Source: Draconibacterium orientale (lineage in GTDB: Bacteria > Bacteroidota > Bacteroidia > Bacteroidales > JAADGE01). Taken from it: a stretch of 5,122 bases of DNA. The notes below the pieces were generated by a model that ran no database searches, was not told where the DNA came from, and was given only the letters and a program-made list of their open reading frames with translations. Positions 1-5,122 of this stretch are shown here, in pieces. The first letter of the stretch is position 1. Each line of letters begins with the position of its first letter. Where the stretch lies: assembly GCA_020718265.1 (NCBI GenBank), contig DYSM01000219.1, positions 1-5,122 on the forward strand, written 5' to 3'. A program made the position numbers and the translations under genes.

Positions 1-146
1 GCGATATTTCGGAAGGAGAACTCGAAATTGGTCAAATTTCGGCTTTGATTCAAGATATCAAACCCGTTCGTGAAATTATTGAAGAAGTGATAAAAGAATA
101 TCACATGGCTTTAAAAAATTTGACAAGCGAAAATTTTCAATTTTAA
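1..146 (+). CDS. C-terminal fragment of a FabK-like / nitronate monooxygenase-type flavoprotein (5' end outside window)
   Basis: An open frame enters from the left edge (first full codon at 3) and runs 47 codons to TAA at 144-146. The visible tail contains EGELEIGQISALIQDIKP followed by an amphipathic helix. I recognise this from memory as the C-terminal end typical of Bacteroidota FMN-dependent TIM-barrel proteins annotated as nitronate monooxygenase or enoyl-ACP reductase II (FabK). Those enzymes are cytoplasmic; they either oxidise alkyl nitronates or reduce enoyl-ACP in fatty acid synthesis. The FMN-binding core lies outside the window, so the two activities cannot be separated and no gene symbol is given. 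The stop is one base from the stop of the opposing gene, and no terminator hairpin is visible between them. Confidence 0.6.
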   Translation, partial: DISEGELEIGQISALIQDIKPVREIIEEVIKEYHMALKNLTSENFQF

Positions 147-147
147 A

Positions 148-849
148 CTATTTTCTATTCAAACGCATCTGCATTCCGATAGAAGCCATAAACCAACGAT
201 GTTCGTAAGAATTTTCAGCCATTTGATTCACCGGAATCGAAAATCCGACTTGTGTTGAAAACTTCAAATTCGGTACGCCGACACGAAAAGTAAAAGCCGG
301 TTCCCAAAAATAATCAAAATTATTGATGACCGAATCGTATAAATACTTGTCATCGACATTCATCTGAACCAACGCAAAACGGTTGGTAAAACCCAAATCA
401 ATTGTACGATTGGACAGACCAATTGTGGGTTGGATAAAAAATCGGTTGTAATTCGATTTCATTCGCCCTACAAAAAGACCGTTTTCCCAATACGAATCGA
501 CGGTTCCCCTGCCGAAACCACCGAAAAATTCGAAAAATTTTTTATCGTCCAATTGTTGATAATAGCCCAGACCTCCCTCGAAAAACGAATGCCGATTGTA
601 TGATGTTGAATCATTATCGCTGTTGGGCAGTGCAAAACTCCCATTTGCTATCACGGCAATATGGTCGGTTACGGCAAGGGCAATTTGAGGGTCGAATCCG
701 CTTTGACCGACCGAAATTTCACCCGTCATTTCGCCTGCATTTTTAAACATCGGCGAATTGACCCGATTGGGTATGTAAGCAGGCGAGCAGGCTTGAAATG
801 CAATGATAATTCCAAACATTAAAGGAAAAAGTAAATTATTAATTTTCAT
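148..849 (-). CDS. Probable outer-membrane lipoprotein with beta-barrel-like sequence, function unknown
   Basis: The product has 233 residues. Residues 1-20 form a lipoprotein signal: Lys2, a hydrophobic stretch at about 6-18, then F-Q-A-C with the lipidated cysteine at 21. Phe at -3 is less usual than Leu, but Ala-Cys is standard. Cys21 is followed by SPAYIPN with no acidic cluster, so a Bacteroidota surface-export signal is not evident and a periplasm-facing anchor is likely. The rest alternates short aromatic/hydrophobic strands with polar loops (about 43-73, 88-98, 105-117, 136-165, 180-206 and 218-230). It ends in a strand-like segment, MASIGMQMRLNRK, as expected of a small beta-barrel or barrel-like domain. 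I recall similar hypothetical lipoproteins with a C-x-P-x-Y-x-P-N start in Bacteroidota but know no function. The start at 849 is supported by the signal peptide; no Shine-Dalgarno precedes it, which is normal for the phylum. It is transcribed away from the protease genes. Confidence 0.72.
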   Translation of the reverse strand: MKINNLLFPLMFGIIIAFQACSPAYIPNRVNSPMFKNAGEMTGEISVGQSGFDPQIALAVTDHIAVIANGSFALPNSDNDSTSYNRHSFFEGGLGYYQQLDDKKFFEFFGGFGRGTVDSYWENGLFVGRMKSNYNRFFIQPTIGLSNRTIDLGFTNRFALVQMNVDDKYLYDSVINNFDYFWEPAFTFRVGVPNLKFSTQVGFSIPVNQMAENSYEHRWFMASIGMQMRLNRK

Positions 850-1038
850 AAATTCGATTTTTTAGATTTAGTCAAAACAATTTATATTTTATAGAACGAT
901 AAATTTGTAATTAAATTGATTCGGAATAACACAAAATATAAAATAGTTTAAATTTTTGTATTTTACAAAGGTTCGTTCGTTTTATCCAAGAAAATGATGA
1001 AAATAACTATGCCAAATACCATTTCATCAAAATAAATC

Positions 1039-1069
1039 TTTGAAATTCGTAAAATATTCCATATATTCG
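1039..1069 (+). promoter_or_regulatory. Candidate Bacteroidota-type promoter for the MORN-caspase gene
   Basis: TTTG at 1039-1042 is followed by a 19-base spacer and TATATTCG at 1062-1069. The known Bacteroidota primary-sigma promoter is TTTG at -33 and TAnnTTTG at -7, with about 19-20 bases between, so this fits with a single mismatch (C for the second-last T). Transcription would start near 1076 and leave a leader of about 40 nt before the ATG at 1118. It lies in the 268-bp AT-rich gap between divergent genes. A perfect TAAATTTG also occurs at 900-907 but lacks a -33 partner. I found no comparable element for the minus-strand lipoprotein gene. Confidence 0.45.
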
Positions 1070-1117
1070 ATGCATTATATATTAAAATAATCTCAAAAGA
1101 ATCAACAACAAAAAAAT

Positions 1118-3481
1118 ATGAAAAAACTGACTTCAATTTTAGTTCTAATTTTTGTGATAAATTCCGTTTTTTCACAAACTTCCAAATGCGTTTCGGGCGA
1201 TTGCGACAATGGCTACGGAAAATACATTTGGACTTCGGGCGACCAATATACGGGCTATTGGAAAAATAAACAACAAACCGGGCAGGGCACTTTTATTTTT
1301 GCAACGGGCAGTAAATATGTGGGCGAATTTTTAGACGGAAAACGTAACGGAACAGGTACATATACGTGGGCTGACGGTCAGAAATATTCCGGCGAATGGA
1401 AAGATGATAAGCAAAACGGCGAAGGAATACACTATTACACAAACGGAACCACACAAACCGGAATTTGGAAAAACGGCATTTACGATGGAACTCTTGACGA
1501 AGCAACAGGTTGTATATCCGGAGATTGTGATAACGGATACGGAACCTATGTCTGGGAAAGCGGAGAAAAATATGTAGGGAATTGGAAAAATTTGAAACGA
1601 AACGGACAGGGAACAAATTATTTTGATACCGGCGATAAATACATCGGCGAATGGAAAGAAGATTTAAGACAAGGTTACGGAACCAATTATTACAATGACA
1701 ACACAACCAAAGAAGGTATTTGGGAAAACGACCGCTACATTGGCACCGGCTCCAATAATTACGGGTGCATTTCCGGCGATTGTGAGAACGGATACGGAAT
1801 ATACACTTGGGACTCCGGCGAACGCTACGAAGGCAACTGGCAAAACGGATACCGTAATGGATTGGGAACCAATACATTCCCATCCGGTTCCAAATATGAA
1901 GGCAATTGGAAAGACGATAAAAAAGACGGATATGGATTTTATACATACAAACCCGAATCTCAATACGAAAGCTATCGCGGCGACTATGTTCAGGAAGAGA
2001 TGACAGGAACCGGCACTTTCATCTACCGAAACGGCGATAAATACATCGGCGATTTTAACAACAACTACTTCGAAGGAAACGGTACCATGTATTATGCCGA
2101 CGGGCGTGTGGAATCCGGAAAATGGACGCAGGACAAATTCATGGGTGGTTCCGCAGTTTCTTCGGGCTGTGTTGCAGGCGATTGCGATAACGGATTTGGT
2201 ACCTATATCGGACAAAACGGCAATAAATACACCGGAAATTTCAAAAACGGAAAATACCACGGTGCCGGAACCTATATTTTTGCAGAAGGCGATTCATATA
2301 ACGGCGATTTTGTAAACGGAACATACCAAGGACAAGGAACTTATACTTTTGCAAACGGCGACAAGTATGTCGGAGAATTTTCAAACAGCACATACAACGG
2401 AATCGGGACAATCTACTATGCCAACGGAACAACGAAATCAGGAAAATTCGTGAACGGCGAATATCAAGACGTAGTTGTCAATAAACTTCCACCCAAAATT
2501 ACATGGCTTTCGCCCGAATACACAACAACCGATGCCTCTGCCGACAATGTTGATGTAAAAGTTTGCGTACAATCTACCGTCGAATTAGATAACGTACAAA
2601 TATTTGTAAACAACGAACTGAAAATCAACAATGCCACACGTGGGTATGCAGTTGTAAATTCAAATTGCGATTTCACCATCGAAAAAAATGTTCCTTTGGT
2701 TGAAGGAAAGAATGAAATCATCGTAAAAATCACCAATTCGGCCGGAACTACGACTTCGGATAAAAGGATAGTAACTCGAAAAAGTGCAGTTGTTCAAACC
2801 GACCAAAAAAGATTCGCACTCGTTATCGGAAACGGCTCCTACCCTACTTCACCGCTAAAAAATCCGCCGAACGATGCCAAAGCCATTGCAACTGAACTCC
2901 GGAATCTTGGATTTGAAGTAATGGAATACACCGACCTGAGCCAAGCTGATATGGTTAAAAATATTCGTGCATTTGGCAATAAACTCTCGGTACAAAAGGG
3001 AACCGGACTTTTTTTCTACGCCGGACACGGCATTCAGCTCAACGGCGAAAACTATCTTGTTCCGGTGAACGCTGTTATTGAAAAAGAACAAGACGTGGAA
3101 TTGGAAACCGTGAATCTGAAACGCATTTTGGGCGAAATGGATTATGCCCAAAACGACCTGAATATCATTATATTAGATGCTTGCCGTAACAATCCTTTCG
3201 CACGCAGTTTCCGTTCAGGCGGTGGCAATGGTTTGGCAACAGCCATGGCTCCCAAAGGCACTTTCATAGCCTATGCCACAGCTCCGGGGTCGGTTGCTTC
3301 CGACGGAACAGGTAACAACGGTCTCTATACACAAGAATTAATCAAGTGCATGAAAAAACCCGGTTTGAAAATTGAAGAAATGTTTAAACAAGTACGAAAC
3401 AGCGTTTACGAAATATCAAATAAACAACAAGTACCTTGGGATAACTCTTCAATTTTCGGTGATTTCTATTTTAAAAACTAA
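1118..3481 (+). CDS. Exported MORN-repeat / Ig-like / caspase-like (peptidase C14) protein
   Basis: The product has 787 residues. Residues 1-19 are a Sec signal peptide (MKK, a hydrophobic core, probable cleavage S19|Q20), which supports the ATG at 1118; no Shine-Dalgarno is visible. Residues 24-451 are sixteen MORN-type repeats. Residues about 459-554 look like an Ig-like beta-sandwich with Cys483 and Cys517. Residues 564-784 are a caspase-like domain that begins KRFALVIGNGSY. The catalytic His637 lies in YAGHG and the nucleophile Cys689 in LDACRNNPF, so the dyad is intact. Asp687 and Asp729 are acidic residues in places where bacterial caspase homologues often bind basic P1 side chains, so cleavage after Arg or Lys is plausible but inferred. 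Arg690, Arg696 and Arg699 lie just after the nucleophile, where self-processing could occur. No type IX secretion domain is seen at the C-terminus, which suggests a periplasmic or envelope location. MORN repeats usually mediate protein or lipid contacts. The gene probably forms an operon with the papain-like gene downstream. Substrate and pathway are unknown. Confidence 0.9.
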   Translation: MKKLTSILVLIFVINSVFSQTSKCVSGDCDNGYGKYIWTSGDQYTGYWKNKQQTGQGTFIFATGSKYVGEFLDGKRNGTGTYTWADGQKYSGEWKDDKQNGEGIHYYTNGTTQTGIWKNGIYDGTLDEATGCISGDCDNGYGTYVWESGEKYVGNWKNLKRNGQGTNYFDTGDKYIGEWKEDLRQGYGTNYYNDNTTKEGIWENDRYIGTGSNNYGCISGDCENGYGIYTWDSGERYEGNWQNGYRNGLGTNTFPSGSKYEGNWKDDKKDGYGFYTYKPESQYESYRGDYVQEEMTGTGTFIYRNGDKYIGDFNNNYFEGNGTMYYADGRVESGKWTQDKFMGGSAVSSGCVAGDCDNGFGTYIGQNGNKYTGNFKNGKYHGAGTYIFAEGDSYNGDFVNGTYQGQGTYTFANGDKYVGEFSNSTYNGIGTIYYANGTTKSGKFVNGEYQDVVVNKLPPKITWLSPEYTTTDASADNVDVKVCVQSTVELDNVQIFVNNELKINNATRGYAVVNSNCDFTIEKNVPLVEGKNEIIVKITNSAGTTTSDKRIVTRKSAVVQTDQKRFALVIGNGSYPTSPLKNPPNDAKAIATELRNLGFEVMEYTDLSQADMVKNIRAFGNKLSVQKGTGLFFYAGHGIQLNGENYLVPVNAVIEKEQDVELETVNLKRILGEMDYAQNDLNIIILDACRNNPFARSFRSGGGNGLATAMAPKGTFIAYATAPGSVASDGTGNNGLYTQELIKCMKKPGLKIEEMFKQVRNSVYEISNKQQVPWDNSSIFGDFYFKN
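1187..2470 (+). repeat. Sixteen 23-residue MORN units in four cysteine-headed blocks (coding repeat)
   Basis: Protein residues 24-451 divide into four blocks. Each opens with a 9-residue header of the form C-x-x-G-D-C-[DE]-N-G (residues 24, 132, 217 and 351; nucleotides 1187, 1511, 1766 and 2168). The header is followed by 23-residue MORN units: units 1-4 from residue 33, 5-7 from 141, 8-12 from 226 and 13-16 from 360, giving blocks of 4, 3, 5 and 4. The last unit of each block is a variant: it carries YY near its start, and the usual KYxGEW motif is replaced by TTxxGIW or similar (residues 102-124, 187-209, 321-343, 429-451). A 7-residue linker joins each such unit to the next header. Unit 10 (272-297) is 26 residues long and degenerate. 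At the DNA level the blocks differ substantially, so this is old duplication held by selection rather than recent expansion. Confidence 0.85.
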
Positions 3482-3483
3482 AA

Positions 3484-3515
3484 TTAGTAGTTAGTAATTA
3501 GTAGTTAGTAGTTAG
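3484..3515. repeat. Heptamer tandem repeat (TTAGTAG), about 4.6 copies
   Basis: Three bases after the stop codon of the caspase-like gene come TTAGTAG, TTAGTAA, TTAGTAG, TTAGTAG and a partial TTAG. A single base (A at 3497) departs from a perfect array. Because the period is seven, TAG codons fall in all three plus-strand frames. I recall similar TTAGTAG/TTAGTAA runs in intergenic DNA of other Bacteroidota, but their role is not known to me. No binding protein or function can be assigned from the sequence. Confidence 0.8.
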
Positions 3516-3555
3516 AAAGATAAGCAACTTAAAATCAACTTTCTTTATTAAATAT

Positions 3556-3580
3556 CTTGAAGGTTTTAGAAACCTTCAAG
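3556..3580. repeat. Perfect 11-bp inverted repeat (REP-like palindrome) before the papain-like gene
   Basis: CTTGAAGGTTT (3556-3566) and AAACCTTCAAG (3570-3580) are exact reverse complements separated by TAG. A second, overlapping arm is possible because AAACCTT-C-AAGGTTT (3570-3584) is itself almost palindromic. GTTTTC follows the main hairpin, so it resembles a weak terminator, but the T run is short and interrupted. I recall this CCTTCAAGG-type palindrome as a dispersed intergenic repeat in Bacteroidota. It ends 18 bases before the ATG at 3599 and could affect message stability, read-through or translation of the downstream gene. Its in-frame TTG at 3557 should not be taken as a start codon. 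Confidence 0.8.
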
Positions 3581-3598
3581 GTTTTCAAAAATATCATT

Positions 3599-4981
3599 AT
3601 GAAAAAAAATATTTTATTATTGAGTTTGATATTTGCCGGCATTGTTTCGTTTTCACAAAAAAACGGAGCCGGTCTAAATTTCGATGATGCCAAATACGCC
3701 AAAACTCTCATGAAAGCTCCTCTGACAAGGAGTTTATACACCAACATACCATCGAATTATTCTCTCAAACAATACACACCCAATCCTCAAAGTCAGGGAC
3801 AATACGGAACTTGCGTAGGCTGGTCCACGGCTTATGCAGCACTTACAACAACAGAAGCACGTTTAAATAATTGGACTGACAAAATAGTAATAACAGAAAA
3901 CGCTTATTCTCCCGGATTCATCTACAAACAAATCAAATCCGATGCCGATGCCAATTGCACGTGGGGAGCATCAATTGAAGACGCATTGGAAATTATGAAA
4001 ACAAAAGGCTGCTCGAAATTCTCGGACATGCCGGAAGTCAATTGTCCGGACGTGATACCGCTCGATGTTTTCAATAAAGCTTCCGACCACAAAATTAAAG
4101 ACTATGCAAAGGTTTTTGATACCTACGATGACCGAGATTTCAAAGTTTCGGCAACCAAAAAAAGTTTGTCTCAAAACAATCCCGTTCTTATCGGAATGAA
4201 AGTTCCCGACTCTTTCTACGCTTGTACCGAACAATGGTTGCCCACCGAAGATTCAGAACAAGATTATTCCGGACATGCCATGTGCGTAATAGGTTATGAT
4301 GACGATAAATTCGGCGGTGCATTCGAGATTATGAACAGCTGGGGCAACACCTGGGGAAACGGCGGCTATTTCTGGATTTCGTACGATAATTACGCCGCTT
4401 GGGTAAAATATGCTTTTGAAATGATAGACATGATTCCAAACAACAAAAATATTGCATTCGACATCAGCGGCAACGTAAGATTTGTAACTACCGCCGGCAA
4501 AGAAATGCGTGTATTGCGAACAGGCGAAAGCTATACTGTTACAAACCCTGTAAAATCAGGGACTCTGTTCAGAATTTACCTGTCGAACAGCCAACCGGCT
4601 TATGTTTATGCTTTCGGCTCCGATGCTACGGGCAAAGTATTTCCGGTTTTCCCTCATAAACCCAATATCAGTGCGGCTTTAACATATTCGCAAAACGATG
4701 TGCCGATTCCCGATGAATCGAACTACATACAAACCGATAATACCGTGGGAACCGACTGGCTATGCGTTTTATACTCCAAAAATCCGCTCAATATTCAAGA
4801 TATTTCCAATTCCATAGAATCCAACTCAGGAACATTTATCGATAAACTAAAAACATCGCTTGGCAGTATGCAAGTGAATCCGGCAAATATCACTTTTCAA
4901 TCCTCAAAAATGGAATTTACGGCAAAAAGTGGACAAAAAACAATTGTCGCCCTCATTATTCAAACAAATCATATTGAATAA
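3599..4981 (+). CDS. Exported papain-like cysteine protease (peptidase C1 family) with C-terminal DUF4384-like domain
   Basis: The product has 460 residues from the ATG at 3599. Residues 1-19 are a Sec signal peptide (MKKN, a hydrophobic core, probable cleavage S19|Q20). An upstream in-frame TTG at 3557 would add 14 residues encoded by the palindromic repeat and bury the signal peptide, so it is rejected. The papain-like domain spans about 60-275. Gln66 is the oxyanion-hole residue, Cys72 the nucleophile in QGQYGTCVGWS, His226 lies in SGHAMCVIGYDD, and Asn246 lies in MNSWGNTWG followed by GGYFWISY. The full catalytic set is present. The cysteine that papain has three residues before the nucleophile is Tyr69 here, so that disulfide is absent. 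About 40 residues precede the domain after cleavage, too short for a classical inhibitory propeptide. Residues about 289-398 resemble DUF4384 (AYVYAFGSDATGKVFPVFPH, then a Gly-Thr-Asp-Trp strand). The gene lies 117 bp after the caspase-like gene on the same strand, with no promoter seen between, and is followed by a strong terminator. Substrate unknown. Confidence 0.87.
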   Translation: MKKNILLLSLIFAGIVSFSQKNGAGLNFDDAKYAKTLMKAPLTRSLYTNIPSNYSLKQYTPNPQSQGQYGTCVGWSTAYAALTTTEARLNNWTDKIVITENAYSPGFIYKQIKSDADANCTWGASIEDALEIMKTKGCSKFSDMPEVNCPDVIPLDVFNKASDHKIKDYAKVFDTYDDRDFKVSATKKSLSQNNPVLIGMKVPDSFYACTEQWLPTEDSEQDYSGHAMCVIGYDDDKFGGAFEIMNSWGNTWGNGGYFWISYDNYAAWVKYAFEMIDMIPNNKNIAFDISGNVRFVTTAGKEMRVLRTGESYTVTNPVKSGTLFRIYLSNSQPAYVYAFGSDATGKVFPVFPHKPNISAALTYSQNDVPIPDESNYIQTDNTVGTDWLCVLYSKNPLNIQDISNSIESNSGTFIDKLKTSLGSMQVNPANITFQSSKMEFTAKSGQKTIVALIIQTNHIE

Positions 4982-4994
4982 TCATTTGATTAAT

Positions 4995-5037
4995 AAAAGA
5001 ATGCCCGGTTTTACATGAAATACCGGGCATTCTTTTT
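4995..5037 (+). terminator. Strong rho-independent terminator after the papain-like gene
   Basis: AGAATGCCCGGT (4998-5009) pairs perfectly with ACCGGGCATTCT (5022-5033). Three more A-T pairs extend the stem to 15 bp (4995-5009 with 5022-5036). The loop is 12 bases and could close further with a TTT/AAA pairing. The right arm runs into TTTTT (5033-5037). It lies 13 bases after the TAA of the protease gene. The A run on the left arm gives a T-rich tail on the minus strand, so it could also stop transcription arriving from the right. Confidence 0.92.
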
Positions 5038-5122
5038 GTATATAATGTAAATATGGAACAAAGAAAATTAGAAAATATGGAAATTACTTTATTTCAAAGA
5101 CTTCTGTGATTCTAAAAATTAA

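Noticed and set aside
900..907. Perfect TAAATTTG (-7 type) on the plus strand.
   Set aside because: No TTTG lies 19-21 bases upstream, and it would give a leader of about 200 nt. The 1039-1069 candidate is better placed and spaced.
953..971. Small inverted repeat TTTGTA-TTT-TACAAA in the divergent intergenic region, considered as an operator.
   Set aside because: Six-base A/T-rich arms are expected by chance in such AT-rich DNA, and the repeat does not overlap the candidate promoter.
963..1175. A 70-residue minus-strand open frame with a hydrophobic stretch, overlapping the start of the caspase-like gene.
   Set aside because: It covers the candidate promoter and signal-peptide codons of a clear gene. 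Its composition is that of AT-rich noncoding DNA, and it shows no recognisable domain.
1293..2432. Several long open frames opposite or out of frame with the MORN region (for example minus 1293-1946, minus 1664-2260, plus 1695-2003).
   Set aside because: They follow the periodic codon pattern of the MORN repeats, giving low-complexity Arg/Cys/Phe-rich or Val/Ile-rich products. They have no plausible start context and lie wholly inside a well-supported gene.
3535..3747. A 70-residue minus-strand open frame across the palindrome and the papain-like signal peptide.
   Set aside because: It is antisense to a supported gene, and part of it is just the palindrome read on the other strand.
5053..5109. 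An 18-codon plus-strand frame starting with ATG after the terminator.
   Set aside because: It is too short, has no start signal and no recognisable similarity.
5084..5122. A minus-strand frame entering from the right edge and ending in ITEVFEIK, possibly the tail of a convergent gene served by the bidirectional terminator.
   Set aside because: Only 12 open codons are visible, which is easily chance. The neighbouring sequence would be needed to decide.

Overview
The window is a chromosomal stretch from a member of the Bacteroidota. This rests on four things seen in the sequence: AT-rich intergenic DNA, start codons with A/T-rich leaders and no Shine-Dalgarno, a match to the TTTG / TAnnTTTG promoter of this phylum, and Sec signal peptides that end in Phe-Ser-Gln. 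The genus cannot be told.

Layout. Positions 1-146 hold the 3' end of a plus-strand gene resembling the C-terminus of FabK-like / nitronate monooxygenase flavoproteins. It converges, with one base between the stop codons, on a minus-strand gene (148-849) for a probable outer-membrane lipoprotein with beta-barrel-like sequence. A 268-bp AT-rich divergent intergenic region (850-1117) follows, with a good candidate promoter at 1039-1069 facing right. Positions 1118-3481 encode a 787-residue exported protein: signal peptide, sixteen MORN-type repeats in four cysteine-headed blocks, an Ig-like domain and a C-terminal caspase-like (clan CD, C14) domain with an intact His/Cys dyad. The next 117 bp hold a heptamer tandem array (3484-3515) and an 11-bp-arm palindrome (3556-3580). 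Positions 3599-4981 encode a second exported cysteine protease, papain-like (clan CA, C1) with a DUF4384-like C-terminal domain. A strong intrinsic terminator (4995-5037) closes the unit. The last 85 bases contain no supportable gene.

How the genes may work together. The caspase-like and papain-like genes point the same way. No promoter is recognisable between them and one strong terminator lies after the second, so they are probably co-transcribed. Both products should reach the periplasm or cell surface through Sec, and neither has a recognisable type IX secretion C-terminal domain. From memory of the families, DUF4384 often occurs in the same polypeptide as a caspase domain. Here it sits on the neighbouring papain-like protease, so the pair looks like a split version of that arrangement. 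A joint function (processing cascade, envelope surveillance, defence or toxin) is inference only.
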